In this document: piece by piece, positions 1 through 11,620 of the stretch
Position numbering within the stretch: position 1 is the first letter of the stretch
Layout: the number at the start of each line of letters is the position of its first letter
NCBI RefSeq assembly: GCF_918797505.1
Contig: NC_092802.1
Coordinates: forward strand, 12,481,480-12,545,479
Origin: Bemisia tabaci
Taxonomy: Eukaryota; Arthropoda; Insecta; Hemiptera; Aleyrodidae
Length of the DNA: 64,000 bases
Direction: 5' to 3'
The notes under the pieces: generated by a model
What the model saw: only the letters and a program-made list of their open reading frames with translations
What the model was told of the DNA's origin: nothing
The model's database searches: none
Position numbers and translations under genes: made by a program

Positions 1-251
1 GCGTTAAAATCGCACTCGCGCGAATTTATCACGCGAATTGCGGCTAGCGAATCAGCGCGGATGCCACGTTTGTCCTCGAATTGCCGAATTTCCACCCGGA
101 TTGAAAGATTTCCGGAGTGTGGGTGGCTCGAGCTGGCAACGCTGGAGGTCGTAAGTGTTGCCAGGCGATGTTCAGCGGCTGTCAATGCAATTAGCGCTGC
201 TCTGCGCGCGGAGATGGCGCCCGAACTTCGGTGACCCGGCGAGTGACCATC

Positions 252-504
252 CTGCCGTGGTAAGGAAAAACGCCGTATGGACCTTCTGGCGTTGCCAAAT
301 TTCCTTTGATAAATCACGAATTTTATGGTCAACTTATAAATATTTTCCTTCCGATTTTTCAGATGATCTTGCTCGCAAGTTTACCTAAAGTCCCTGAAAA
401 TCTCGAGGAAAAATATTCATAACTTTCCTCAAAAATAAGCATTTTATCGAAGGAAATTTGGCAACTCTCGAATGTTCATACGGCGTTATTCCTTAGCACG
501 GCAG
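252..504. mobile_element. TGCCGTGCTAAGGAA inverted-repeat element
   Basis: About 250 bp with long imperfect inverted arms: CTGCCGTGGTAAGGAA, AACGCCGTATG and GTTGCCAAATTTCC on the left, mirrored on the right to CTTAGCACGGCAG. Most abundant family of the window; every short ORF across it is incidental. Confidence 0.85.
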
Positions 505-748
505 TAAGGAAAGACGCCGTATGAACCTTCTGGCGTTGCCAAATTTCCTTTGATAAAACACGAATTTCCTGGTAAATTTATGAGTATTTACCTTTCGATT
601 TTTCAGATTATTTTGTACGCAATTTCACCTAAAATTCGTGAAAATTTCAAGGAAAAATATTCACACCTTCCCCAAAAAATAAACATTTTATAGAAAGAAA
701 TGTGGCAACTCTCGAATGTTCCTACGGCGTTCTTCCTTAGCACGGCAG
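505..748. mobile_element. TGCCGTGC element, tandem copy fused to the previous one
   Basis: It shares the CACGGCAG junction with 252-504, so the right end of one serves as the left end of the next, then runs through the family body to CTTAGCACGGCAG. Confidence 0.85.
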
Positions 749-758
749 CATTCTTTAC

Positions 759-907
759 CAGTGATGTACCGTGCTTTGCGATAGATCGATTGATTTGCCA
801 TTTAAACCCATAGGAAAGGATCGATAAACAGGGTGTTCGCAAAGAACACGTTAATAATCGATTCTTTACCATGGTTTCAAATGGGGAATTGTCATATTTC
901 GCCACTG
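759..907. mobile_element. GTGGCGTGGC palindromic element, diverged
   Basis: CAGTGATGTACCGTGCTTTG to CGCCACTG. Shared centre GGGTGTTCGC..GAACAC and ATCGAT-rich arms. No target duplication visible. Confidence 0.75.
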
Positions 908-1315
908 AGAAGACTATCCGACCAAATTGCGGCTTTCAAGTCCTTTCAAGGTACAGATCTTTTATTTCAATAATTGCAAATAATAATTGATCAACCAATC
1001 GATGGTTCCAAAATTTTAAAGCACATTCATAAAATTCCCGGAATTTTAAAAGCGTCACCCCTCAAAGCCCTTCACCCAAAAAGTGATTCGTGATACGTGA
1101 GATCCTCTTGAAGAAAAATAGAAGGGTTGAATCCCCCAATGGAGTCAATAGGCGCGTATTTAAATGTGCCCTTTCTACTTTGAATCAGCTGTCCCGTCAA
1201 GACGTGGCTTCGGACATTGGATAGCTTGGACGTCCAAGTTAAATTTTCAGGCTGTGATTTTATTTTTAGCCCTTTATGCCTCTACCTCCACCCCCTCCTC
1301 CTGCACCCGGAACGC

Positions 1316-1480
1316 AGGATTAATGGTCCGCGCAGTTGCCATCATCTGCCGGTGTTTTCAAGTCATTGAGACAGGTCTTGAGTTTGAATCCCGTCGGTGG
1401 CGACGAAATTTCGCCAAACTGATGAGCGAGTACCTGATGAGACAGATTTCACTCATATTCGATGCCGAAAAAATTGGGGA
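1316..1480 (+). mobile_element. Decayed SINE fragment related to the one at 33.8 kb
   Basis: GGTGGCGACGAAATTTCGCC followed by an ACTGATGAGCGAG motif parallels 33822-33890. The B box is degraded to GAGTTTGAATCCC and there is no poly(A) tail. An old, truncated copy. Confidence 0.5.
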
Positions 1481-1702
1481 AAAAACTAAGGGCATGGGTT
1501 TGATTAATATACCCGCCTATATCTGTGATAAAAGGGTGAAATTGTCATTTCAGTGATCCTACGCATGTAAAAAGCACAGAAAAAACGAAAATCGAGGTGT
1601 ATGAACTCAAACATTTCCGAAAATCCTTACCATGAAGCTCTAAAATTAAATCATCGTACTTTGATGCGCACTTCATTTTCATTCTTGATGGTTATGGAGG
1701 TT

Positions 1703-1890
1703 TAAATACTATGCAAAAAAAAATCTACTCATTTTCTCAATTTTCGACTTCAAATTTTTATTTTTTAAATGAACACGCTATCACAAGCAATATTTTTAAA
1801 TACTATGCAAAAAAATCTACTCATTTTCTCGATTTTCGACTTCAAATTCTTATTTTTTAAATGAACACGCTATCACAAGCAATATTTTTA
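1703..1890 (+). repeat. Tandem duplication, two ~95-bp units
   Basis: TAAATACTATGCAAAAAAA, CTACTCATTTTCTC, GAACACGCTATCACAAGC appear twice in direct order, 1703-1796 and 1797-1890, with few differences. Confidence 0.85.
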
Positions 1891-2370
1891 TCCGCTATAC
1901 TTCAATTAATTCAGGCGGCAAATTGACATCACCACACATATCGCTAAAGAGGCGTTTTTCACAATCATGCTTTTTCAAACTCCCCGAGTCACTCCAAAGC
2001 TACGTCGTCACCAGCGAAATCGTCGGAATTCAGTTTTAAAAGTTGCTACCACGAGAAAAATGTTCGAATATTTTATTCGTCCATTTAAGTACGCTTCCTT
2101 ATACTGGGTGTCTACCGGACGTAACAACCGGAAAATATCAGAAAAAATGAGGGGAATCAGTCATGGATCAGGAAATTCTAAAGGTTTCAAACATTTGATT
2201 AATTTCTCTAAAAATGTCGATTTTTAAAATCGAACTAGTGTCAATTTATTCGCGCAAAAAGTCATGGAATCTCGTCTCAAATATGAGGATAAATCAGAAA
2301 TACATGAGGAAAATTAAAAATTGAATTTTAGTAGAAACGTCGTATCTCCATCCACGTGGCAAGGGGCCCT
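1891..2370. other. No feature recognised
   Basis: AT-rich sequence without convincing coding potential or a repeat family seen elsewhere in the window. Confidence 0.4.
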
Positions 2371-2378
2371 CGAGAAAT

Positions 2379-2541
2379 CAGAGGCGGATCCAGTAATTTG
2401 GCAACACCGGATTTCCTCTATTTAAACCTGTGTTAAATAATCGATTGTTGTCGGAGCACCTGGCCCCTCTAAGAATCGATACATTTCCATAGGTTTAAAT
2501 TGAGAAAAGACAATTTTGCGTATTTGCTGGATCCGCCGATG
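2379..2541. mobile_element. GGCGGATCCAG palindromic element, 163 bp, perfect 8-bp TSD
   Basis: CAGAGGCGGATCCAGTAATT to GCTGGATCCGCCGATG, with TTTAAACC arms and a GTGGCCCC-like centre. CGAGAAAT at 2371-2378 and 2542-2549. hAT-like by its duplication. Confidence 0.92.
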
Positions 2542-2991
2542 CGAGAAATTCGCGCACATTCGGAATAATTATTTCGAGTACGTCAAAATGATATTGAAAA
2601 TTGACATTGATGGACCATAAATAAAATATGTCTTCGAAGTCAGGCGATCCAGTCTCATGGCAAGCCTGGAGAGAAGGAGATGGGAGCCAGAAGGCGAAAG
2701 CTCTATCAAAAAATCGGTCCGTCGGAGTAAAAATAAAAATGGTGATCGTCCATCGGCAGCGGGAAGAAATTAAAATAATTCGGGATGCGTGCCCCCGGCC
2801 GGGTAGGCAACCGGCGAGGGTGAGTGGCAGAGGGCCAGCCGACAGGCCGAAACCGAGAGTGGTACATTTTCTCTATTCAAATGTGCTCCGCGAACAGCAG
2901 TGTTTTCCGCCAACGTTGGCAGATTGCGAGGAAAAGACGGTCATTTCAGGCTATGATAGAGTCCCTGTAAAGGGATAGCACGGGCCGGGGA

Positions 2992-3276
2992 TGTCGGTAA
3001 TTTTGAGGCTAGAACAGGGAGTTTTTAGGACTCAAAAGGGCAGCCAACCTATGAATTCAAACTATTCAGAGTGATTTATTACTACAGTTGTTACGACCTA
3101 TCGTTTGTAAAGCAAATGTTTCACTTAGTTTTTGCTTGTGTTCACTCGTTTTGGCGGAAGAACACTCACTGATCAACATTCTTGGCCATCTTGGTTTGAC
3201 ATTGAAATCTGAAGATTGGCAGGGATATTTTTTGTGTTAGAAGGTTGTGTGCCCTTCTGGGCCCCAAGAGCTCCAG
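2992..3276. repeat. Foldback repeat (GTCGGTAATTTTGAGG ends), one end lost
   Basis: Left GTCGGTAATTTTGAGG and CTCAAAAGGGCAGCC; right AGGTTGTGTGCCC ending at CTCC. Homologous to 53191-53434, with the shared CTTGGCCATCTTGGT block. Confidence 0.6.
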
Positions 3277-3370
3277 AGAAATTGTTGGATGAATCGGTTC
3301 GAAAATTTCACCGTATTCTGTCGGCAGCACAATGGAAATTCAGTGAAATATTCGGACAGATTCGTTACAC

Positions 3371-3928
3371 AATGGACCACTAGACTAGGCACGAATTTCA
3401 GCATTCTGATATATTTTTCTGAACCAAAATTTCACGTAAAACAGGATGCGCACAAAAAAAAAAATTACCAAAATCGATTCTTTCCGAAGATATTCAATGA
3501 TTCTTCGTGCGTGAATTCAAACCACCGGCTCATGAAAACTCAATGCTCTACGTGACTCACATCGCGCGCTAAACGTTATCATGACGGTCTCTGCGATATA
3601 AAAATCTGGCAACATCAATCTTGACGCTTTGTCTCAGCTACAGCAAGTTGCATATAGTTTGAACAACGTATGGTGGGAAATGAACATTGCTCGATTGAGA
3701 AGCTTGCTGAAATCGTTGTAGTGCGCGATTTGACTCGCGTAGAGCTTTGAGTTTCTTGTGATTGGGCAGTTCAAATTCCTCGTAACCAATATGAAATAAA
3801 AAAGTTAATATCTTCGTTAGGAGTTGGTTTCAGTAATTTTCGTTGTGTGAATCGTGTCTTAGGTAAAATTCTAGTCAAGAAACACGTATCTGATTGCTTA
3901 AATTCGTACCTTGTCTACTGGTCCATTT
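3371..3928. mobile_element. 558-bp foldback element (AATGGACCACTAGAC ends), copy 1
   Basis: The two halves are imperfect mirror images: AATGGACCACTAGAC, AATTTCACGTAAAACA and AGCTACAGCAAGTTGC on the left, CAAATT-rich mirror to CTACTGGTCCATT on the right. Same length as 10734-11291. Confidence 0.78.
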
Positions 3929-4410
3929 CTCTGTACAAAAATGAAATGGCGGCGGGAATTTTGAAACGTCGCGTGGCGCTTGCGATACTTCGGCCGGAAG
4001 GAGACGATATCCCGACATGCCCGTTCTCTCCCGACATGAGCACTCTGGATCTCAGATTCGCATTTTCGATCTCAGCGGAGAATCCAGGGATTTCCGCGGA
4101 AAGGTGGCAACGGCGCGGAGGCTATAAGGGGGTCGACGCCCGTCGGCCCAGTAGGCGCCGATCCAAGTTAAACACAACCCGCTGCTCGCATCCCCCCGTC
4201 CCCCTCCCCGCCGCCCGTTCCCCCTCGGCCCCCTCCTGAGGGCCCCCCTCGACGAGCCAACACTTCCGTGATCGCAGATTTGAATGTGCTCCCCCCCGCC
4301 CCCCTCCGGTCCCTGCCGCCCCCCTCACCCGCCCCGCCCGTCCTCGCCCCAACGACGTCGGTTTCCCATGTTTTCTTTCGTTTTCCGCGCCGGATCCGTA
4401 TACGCTGCCG

Positions 4411-4662
4411 CGCTGAGTAAAAACGACGTATAAGCATTACTATGTTGCCAAATTTCCTCTCAGGAAATATTTGTTTTTGAAAAAAGTCACAAATATTTTT
4501 CCTCGAAATTTTCAGACTCTTTGAATCGAATTACGAACGAATTTCCTCTGGGAAATCGGAGAAGAAATATTCTCAGTTTGTTCTGAGAATTCGTGATTTG
4601 TATAAACAAATTTGGCAACACCTGACGGCTTATACGGGGTTTTCACCTAACACGGCGGTGCG
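4411..4662. mobile_element. TGCCGTGC element, diverged copy
   Basis: Left end CTGAGTAAAAACGACG, right end TTCACCTAACACGGCGG, with the TTGCCAAATTTCC and TTTGGCAACACCTG arms. Confidence 0.75.
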
Positions 4663-4778
4663 TTTCTATTTCTGATTTTTGGTCGTTATGAAATCGTTTT
4701 GAAATGATTAGGTGTCGTGATAATCTCGGGGAATGGTTCGTTAAAGAGACATGTGGTCGGGTTTTGGCCGTGGATCGT

Positions 4779-4873
4779 GGCTGGGGGAAAAAAGCCTCTT
4801 GGATTCATAGTCCAGACTTTTTAAAGTTCCAAGAATCTGGAGCCCGAATCCCAGATACTTTTTTTTTCCAGTA
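4779..4873. mobile_element. Internally deleted relative of the CACTGG foldback element
   Basis: GGAAAAAAGCCTCTTGGATT then GTCCAGACTTTT are followed after a short gap by AATCTGGAGCC and TTTTTTTCCAGTA. Both outer arms of the CACTGG family are present without the centre. Strongly diverged. Confidence 0.45.
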
Positions 4874-5021
4874 ATCGCAGAAAAAAGAACCGTGGATCTA
4901 GCCGTCTTCTCAGCTCCTTTTGCCGCCAGCTAAAAAATGTGTTTCGTTATCTTCTTACGTGAATAAAAAAGTATGGGGTCTTCAATTTCATTATTGTATT
5001 TGAAGCCGAACCTAGAATAAA

Positions 5022-5160
5022 TGGACTGCATTTTGCAATTCGGAGCTACAAAATCTGGCATAGTTTAGAAACAACGTATGCACCATTAGTTTCCTTATGC
5101 ACATAAGTGTTTTTACAGATGAGCCAGGAATTATAGTTCCGAATTGCAAAATGTAGTCCA
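5022..5160. mobile_element. TTTTGCAATTCGGAACTA palindromic element
   Basis: About 140 bp: TGGACTGCATTTTGCAATTC and its mirror ending GTAGTCCA, with TGAGCCAGGAATTATAG in the arm. Confidence 0.75.
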
Positions 5161-5886
5161 AATCGAAGATAAATATCACGACGCCTCTTCTTGGAACCCG
5201 ATTCCAACGATCTCAAATCGAAGAGACGAAACTTCATCCTAACCTTGAACAACTGTCACTTTCGAATTGAATATCTACCAGAAGGATATTGGTCGTTTCT
5301 GACTAAAAATTTCACCAACTTTTCATCTGGTTACACACGAAAATCAGGAACATTTCGCACAGAAATCTCACTTTCGTACTCACTTGACCTTAAATAAACA
5401 TTTTAAGTCATTTTTACGTTTCTTCATCCGAAAAACCGACGTTTTTTGCACCAACTTCAAACGACCGTAATTCTAGCTCAGAGTGCCCCTTTTAATTACA
5501 CCTCGCCCCAAAGCGTCCGCACTACTATTCTTTTAATTAAAGTTTGAATTATAAAGGGCCGAAAGTTCCTTTCCCGCCGAACGGCACGGAGCTTGAATAA
5601 ATCGCGGAAAATATCAAGTTTCAATTTCTCGAGCCCTTTTTTCAGGTTCCGAGAAATTCCCGCGAAACTTCCTGGAAAAGCGGCCGCGGGAAGAGGCAAG
5701 ACGGGCTCCTTCCGGAGGAAAAGCAACGATGATTATTCGGGATGGTGCTAAGTTATTACCGAAATAAGATTAACGACTTAATATTAATTGCATTGAATGA
5801 GGCTCCGCTCTAGGTTGGGTGGCGGGATTGGATTTTCAGCCGTGCTAATAGGGTCCTAATTTCCAGCCCAGCCCAACCGTACACTC
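5161..5886. other. No feature recognised
   Basis: Short ORFs on both strands lack domains. I see no dispersed repeat. Confidence 0.4.
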
Positions 5887-6147
5887 TGCCGTGCTAAGGA
5901 TAAACGCCGTATGAACCTTCAGGCGTTGCCAAATTTCCTTTGATATAACACTAATTTTCAAGAACATTTTTGAATATTTTTCCTCCAATTTCTCAGAAAA
6001 TTCTGTTTGTAATTTGATCTAAAACTTCTGAAAATTTCAAGGAAAAATATTCATGACTAACCTCAAAAATGAACTTTTGATCTAAGGAAATTTGGCAACT
6101 CTCGAATGTTCATACGGCGTTCTTCCTTAGTACGGCTGCACTGCCCC
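5887..6147. mobile_element. TGCCGTGC element, full copy
   Basis: CTGCCGTGCTAAGG to CCTTAGTACGGCTG. CACT precedes and follows the element, a possible short target duplication not repeated at other copies. Confidence 0.85.
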
Positions 6148-6160
6148 TCCACTACTTTGC

Positions 6161-6365
6161 CGCACTAAGGAAGGACGCCGTATGATCCATTAGGCGTTGC
6201 CTGATTTCCTCCGGAAACAATGGATTTTCAAGAAAACTTGTGATATTTGTCCTCAGATTTTTTTGGAGGATTCCGTTGGCAATTTTATCTAAAAAGTCTG
6301 AAAATGTTTAGGAAAAATATTCATAATTTTTGTTCAAAAATTCATATTTTCTGAGCGATTCCTAT
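6161..6365 (+). mobile_element. TGCCGTGC element lacking its right end
   Basis: It starts TTGCCGCACTAAGGAAGG and follows the family until about TTTCTGAGCG; the closing arm is missing. Confidence 0.7.
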
Positions 6366-6788
6366 TTCTGGTGCGTAGCTGTCAGAAAGCGTGACCCTAG
6401 AACCATCCTTAATATTTGTTCAAATCATTATTACTGCACTATACGTCAACTTAAAATACACACGGTTTCCACTCAATCGAAATGAGGTTTATTTTTCCAG
6501 AGCCGACTTTTATCCTTTTTTTGCAAGTATCGAAAAAAATATCCATCCGCTTTCTGTCAAAGAGAAAACTAAAGAGAAAAAAAAAAAATCATGTGGTCCA
6601 TAAAATTATACGCAAAATATCTACCTGATATATTTTTTGGAGCTCTGTTCTTTGTCATCGTCCCGCCCGGAGCGCGGATACGCAACTTTGAAATCACTTC
6701 TCAAAGTCAACGATTCCGTACATTTCTCGAAGAATCTGTAAAAAATCAAACAAAATTGTTTAAAATTAGTTATTGAACGTAGAGGCAG

Positions 6789-6893
6789 CACTGGAAAAAA
6801 ACACATTTGGATCTAGAGTCCAGACTCTTGAAAACATTGACAAGAAAAAATACTCTTGATTGAATCAGATTTTTGCTTAAATCAAAAGAAAGG
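6789..6893 (+). mobile_element. CACTGG foldback element, left half only
   Basis: It begins CACTGGAAAAAAACAC and follows the family consensus to TTGCTTAAATCAAAAG, then stops at the centre. The right arm is missing. Confidence 0.75.
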
Positions 6894-7669
6894 AAAGTAG
6901 GGGTGGGTCGAAAAATCCCAAATTCGGCGTTACGAATTTTATAAACGGCCCCAAAAACCTCTGCATTGTCACAGTGTAAAGCGCATAAATGGGCGTATTT
7001 AAATATTGCCGAGAGAAGTGTTCATATTCCAAAGCTACATTTTAATAATAATAGGATTCGACCGTTCATGGATGAGAGACAAGGTTTTACGACAGAAGAT
7101 AAAAAGTCTCGCTTTTTTTATTACAGACCTTTAAGTCCCTCAATAGGAAAAGTTTCCCTTGTTCCCGGGGTGCTCTATAACGTCCCCCGGTCACGTAAGA
7201 GCGCGACTTTATTTTTACGTGAGCCCCAAATCGCACGGAACTTTACGGACGAGAGAGCTCATCTGAAAGCCCAATAACGTCCTTACGACAGTGAGTCCAC
7301 GGTAAGTGGTAGCGGAATATTATCTCCGTTTCAGTCGTAATATTAAACTTCAGGCGAACTTTCAGACCGTTCCTCCACTCCGGAGCAGTAATTTTACCGT
7401 ACACCTACAACGGTTAATAGAATCCCGGTGAATAACTCTTAGAATTTCGTCAATTTACTTAACTTATCGGATCCTCGAGTGCCCCGATGGAGATTGATGG
7501 GGTGAGCGAATTGTCTGAAAACATTGGAAACTTTGATTATAAACGCACTAGTGGCGATAGAAATAAACTGTAACATTCCGAATGCTCTCCGATTGGCTGA
7601 TAGGATGTGCACCCAGAGAAAGAAATAATCGTTGTGCATGGAATCTGCGTGCTACTTACGTTTCCAATA
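6894..7669. other. No feature recognised
   Basis: A 103-codon ORF at 6966-7277 has no recognisable domain and no sign of splicing; treated as non-coding. Confidence 0.4.
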
Positions 7670-7922
7670 CTACCGTGGTAAGGAATAACACCGTATGAAC
7701 ATTCGAGAGTTGCCAGATTTCCTTCGATAAATTGTTTATTTTTGAGGAAAATTGTGAATATTTTTCCTCGAAATTTTCAGGCACTCTAGATCAAATTACA
7801 AACCAAATTATCAGAGCAATTGGCAGAAAAATATTCATAGAGTTTCCTGAAAATTAGTGATTTGCCAGAGAAAATTTTGCAATGCCTGAAGGTTCATACG
7901 GCGTTTTTACCTAGCACGGTAG
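7670..7922. mobile_element. TGCCGTGC element, full copy
   Basis: CTACCGTGGTAAGGAATAAC to CCTAGCACGGTAG. It is followed immediately by the 340-bp palindrome at 7923. Confidence 0.85.
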
Positions 7923-8262
7923 AATGGGCCTGTTGCAAACTTTTTCTGGAGCAAAAATAATAGTTGTCTCTTACAGAAAATGTCTCAAAAATCACGATGA
8001 GCGCATTAGCAAAGTCTGAAATGCACTCCTAACTTCACAATCTGCGTAAGAAATTTGCGGGTTTTTTTAGCTTCTCGCTTCCAAGACGGCACTACGGCGC
8101 AGATGAACATTTTGTTAGAGAAGTCGTTCCATCGAACAAGTGGCTATTGTGAAGTTAGGAGATCATTTCAGACTTTGCTAATGCGCTCGACGTTTTTTGA
8201 GACATTTTCGATTAAGACCAACTTTTATTTTTGCTCCGGCAAAAGTTCGCAACAGGCCCAAT
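7923..8262. mobile_element. 340-bp palindromic element (TGGGCCTGTTGC ends)
   Basis: TGGGCCTGTTGCAAAC and AGCAAAAATAATAGTTG on the left, mirrored to GTTCGCAACAGGCCCA. The inner arms share CAAAGTCTGAAATGCACTCC-like text. A half copy lies at 22515-22741. Confidence 0.78.
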
Positions 8263-8434
8263 GGATCGACGTTAACAGAAACGCACCTAGCTGCATTTTA
8301 GGGGATGTAATGAGTTGAAAGTAAAGGTTTTGAATTCAACATGCCGCACATTTTCTCCTGTCGAAAATCATCGTTTTGCCTATTGCTTATCGTGATTTTA
8401 AAGCCAACTGCTGTTACCAACAAATCTTCTTTTT

Positions 8435-8731
8435 CAGGGTGTCTAGCATCAGAAAAAACCGGAAACCCCGGAAAATATCAGGAATTTTGGTCGATCAGGA
8501 AAATATCAGGAAAATCAGGGAGATTGGACGTTTTATCAGGAATTCTTCTTACGCGAATCTCCTCAGCGGAGAAAGTCTTACTCCTTTTTGCCTACCGTGC
8601 CAGGAGTCGAGAAAAATTAGGAAAATATCAGGAATTTTCGAAATGAAAAAATCACGAAGTTTTTATAAAATATCAGGAAAAATCAGTAAAATGTCAGGAT
8701 TTTTCAAAATTAAAAAATACTAGACACCCTG
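8435..8731 (+). mobile_element. GGGTGTCTAG element made of CAGGAAAATAT-like repeats
   Basis: It begins CAGGGTGTCTAGCATCAG and ends CTAGACACCCTG. The interior is a run of degenerate direct repeats based on ATCAGGAAAATATCAGG. T5 runs flank both sides. An inverted copy lies at 21452-21731. Confidence 0.7.
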
Positions 8732-9403
8732 TTTTTACCTCAGCTGAAGTTTACAACAGGCCTATTAGGTGAGGCCTGGAATGCACTATGATCAATGTAA
8801 GATCATCCTTCGCTTCATCCAGAATCACGTACCTCACAAGATCAGTTTTTATTTTTTTAATCTACGCATTCATTTTGCTCCGAGCGTAATACTCTCATAA
8901 TGAATTTTGCTATATTGACCAACGAACTTCTCCTCGCTAACCGAAGATGTTCTCGATCTAGGTATTTGGCGAGGTGATAGAAATACAGGTCGGCGAAAAC
9001 GAAGCGAAATATTAATTAAATTCTTCCGTTTAATATTCCCGCGGTGATCGCATTTACGCATGTTTGCCAGATTGTCTCGTCTGTTTGGCATTATTGATGG
9101 CACGTTTCACCATCGTCCCTCATAGAGAGACATTTCAACACAAAATTTTGGTTAATACAGGAAGTGAAACACAAAATAACCCTAGCCTTGGGTTAAAAAT
9201 TTCGAAAGAAAATGCCAGCTAGTTTTCTTGAAGAAATTCGATAAGAAATAAGTGGTGACTTTGAATACCAGCGTCGCAATCGGATGAATGCATTTTCCCA
9301 GTCTCACCATTGTTTTCTGCGCTAAACTCACCGCAAACTGTACCAATATCAACACAAAATTTGTGTTTGTTTGTGTTCCACCTTCTATATTAAACAAAAG
9401 TAT
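8732..9403. other. No gene; small repeat trace
   Basis: 8750-8800 resembles the inner end of the 340-bp palindrome family (ACAACAGGCC, GGAATGCACT). The rest is unassigned. Confidence 0.35.
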
Positions 9404-9669
9404 CACTGAAAAAAAAAGTTCGGTAAATCCGAACTAGTTAGGATCATATGGAACCACGATTTTGTTCGGTACACACGACCGAATTATTAGGTCTGCTTAG
9501 CCGAACTGTTCGGTCCACTGAACCGAACTGTAAGAATTTATTATGGTTCGGTCGCACAAACCGAACAATGCGGTTGAACAGACCGAATAATTCGGTTGTG
9601 TCTACCGAACAAAAGCTGGTTCCATATGATCCTAACTAGTTCAGATTTACCGAACTTTTTATTTCAGTG
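9404..9669. mobile_element. CACTGAAAAA foldback element with TTCGGT repeats, AT/AT TSD
   Basis: The 266-bp palindrome has ends CACTGAAAAAAAAAGTTCGG and CCGAACTTTTTATTTCAGTG. The arms mirror through CTAGTTAGGATCATATGG. The interior repeats the CCGAAC/GTTCGG motif about ten times in both orientations. AT on both sides (9402-9403, 9670-9671). Confidence 0.85.
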
Positions 9670-10070
9670 ATAACACAAGAACCCAAATATTTTTATGAGA
9701 GTAGTAGTTCGATTGTGTTCAAGTCAAATTATCTCCAGGAGGTCAATTGTATCCAGGATGTCAGTTGTGTCCAACTGCGTTTCTAAAATGAGCCAGAAAC
9801 AGTAGTGGTATAAGATACTGTCCATTAATAAGTAGCGAATAAAAATGAAGAATTTTCTATAGTTGTGGCAACACAGGAAGCGGGCCATGGAGCGTCCCCG
9901 AGAGCCATCCAGCTTTAGCGCGTGTAATTAAAAAATGAGGGAAATATTCCCGAGTCCCAACCCCAGGAACACTGCTACTACGTCTTGTACCTGTATTAAA
10001 TTCCTGCCTGCCTCAGTCGCTTGACCCCTGACCTCGCAATCTCCTCGCGTTCGATGTTGCGGGCTACGTA

Positions 10071-10160
10071 GGCGGATCCAGCGAATTGGCAACATCGTTT
10101 TTCTCCATTTAAACCCATGGAAATATATCGATTCTTGGAGGGGCCAGGTGCCGGCTAATC
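10071..10160 (+). mobile_element. GGCGGATCCAG element, left half
   Basis: GGCGGATCCAGCGAATTGGC through CATTTAAACCCATGG to GAGGGGCCAGGTG; the mirrored half is missing. Confidence 0.7.
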
Positions 10161-10733
10161 ACGGACAGAGAAAGGTTAGCTATTTTGAAGTGCTAGTGCA
10201 ACAGAGCTAGTGAATCATAAAATTGGAATGATCTTCCTTTTCACTCTAACTATGTAAGCAATTTTTTGATGGGAACTCTAAACTGTTTCAAGTTCGCTGT
10301 GCAATATTCTTTCCATAAAATATTTTATAACTTATTTGTTTTTGTTTGATTTCAGGTGAGTGACGATTTCTGTGACTAAATTTCAATTTTGGAATAGCAA
10401 AGCTGGTTTAATGTGAGTACTTTCCTTTTTATTCCCGCTTGAGTTGTTATGAGCATAACTCCCCTTTTTTGATAAAAGGTCAGTCGCGCGGTTTTAGCTC
10501 TAACATGATTTGCCCTGCTGAGGCAAAAGCGGGTCGCGTTCAGCAAAAAGGAACTAAGTCATATCAGCTATCGCCAAATCGAACCGGGCAATTTTATTTT
10601 TTACAAGAGAACGTTTGTACGGATTCCCTCGAAAATTGTGAGGAATTTGCTTCGCATTATGCAGAAAAATCTCTGAAATTTGCACATAAATTCGCACAAC
10701 CGTTTTCATGTAAAAAATTGAATGGCCAAATTC

Positions 10734-11291
10734 AATGGACCACTAGACAAGGTACGAATTTAAGCATTCTGATACATGATTCTTAACCAGAATTTCACGT
10801 AGAGCACGATTCGTGCAACGAAAATTACTAAAACCAACTCATAACGAAGATATCAACATTTTTATTTCACATTGGTCACGAGGAATTTGAACTGCCCGCT
10901 CACAAGAAACTCAAAGCTCCACGTGAGTCAAATCGCGCACTATACAACAGTTTCAGCAAGCTCCTCAATCGAGCAATGTTTACTTCCCACCATGTGTTTT
11001 TCAAACTATAAGTAATTTGCTATAGCTGAGCCAAAGCGTCAAGATTGAGGTTGCCAAATTTGTTTTATCGCAGAGACGTTCATGAAAACGTTTAGCGGGC
11101 TATGTGAATCACGTAGAGCATTGAGTTTTCATCAGCTGGTGGTGTCAATTCACGCACCAAGAATCATTAAACATCTTCGGAAGGAGTTGATTTCGGTAAT
11201 TTTCGTTGAGCGCATCGTGTTTTACGTGAAATTTTGGTGAAGACACATGTATCAGAATGCTGAAATTCGTACCTTGTTTAGTGGTTCATTT
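10734..11291. mobile_element. 558-bp foldback element, copy 2
   Basis: AATGGACCACTAGACAAGGT to TAGTGGTTCATTT. All four arms of the two copies share GAATTT-AGCATTCTGATA and TTTCACGTA blocks. No TSD recognised. Confidence 0.78.
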
Positions 11292-11570
11292 GGCATTAGC
11301 TGATGTGGCTTGGTTCCTTTCTGCTTAACGCAGTCCAAATAATGAGCCATACTCCCGGGACATTGCGGAAGGGGATATCGCCACAATCTGTTATGCTTAC
11401 GTTACTCATCTATGTTGTTAAGTCATTCAACTCGGCAAGTAGAAAGTTTACCTACGCGAGTAACACGCAGAGACCTAAAGGAAGAACATAACGTCAGTAG
11501 CAAGACGAGTAACGCAAGCGTAGCAGACCATGACAATTTTATTCCGGCTCGGTGTGTCATAGGTCGGCTA

Positions 11571-11620
11571 GAGGCAGATCCAGTAATTCGGTAACACCGG
11601 ATTCCCACCATTAAAACCGT
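11571..11620 (+). mobile_element. GGCGGATCCAG element, short fragment
   Basis: AGAGGCAGATCCAGTAATTC followed by GGTAACACCGGATTCC. Confidence 0.6.

Noticed and set aside
4122..4437. Gly/Arg-rich overlapping frames on the minus strand
   Set aside because: Product of a C-rich tract; composition alone keeps the frames open.
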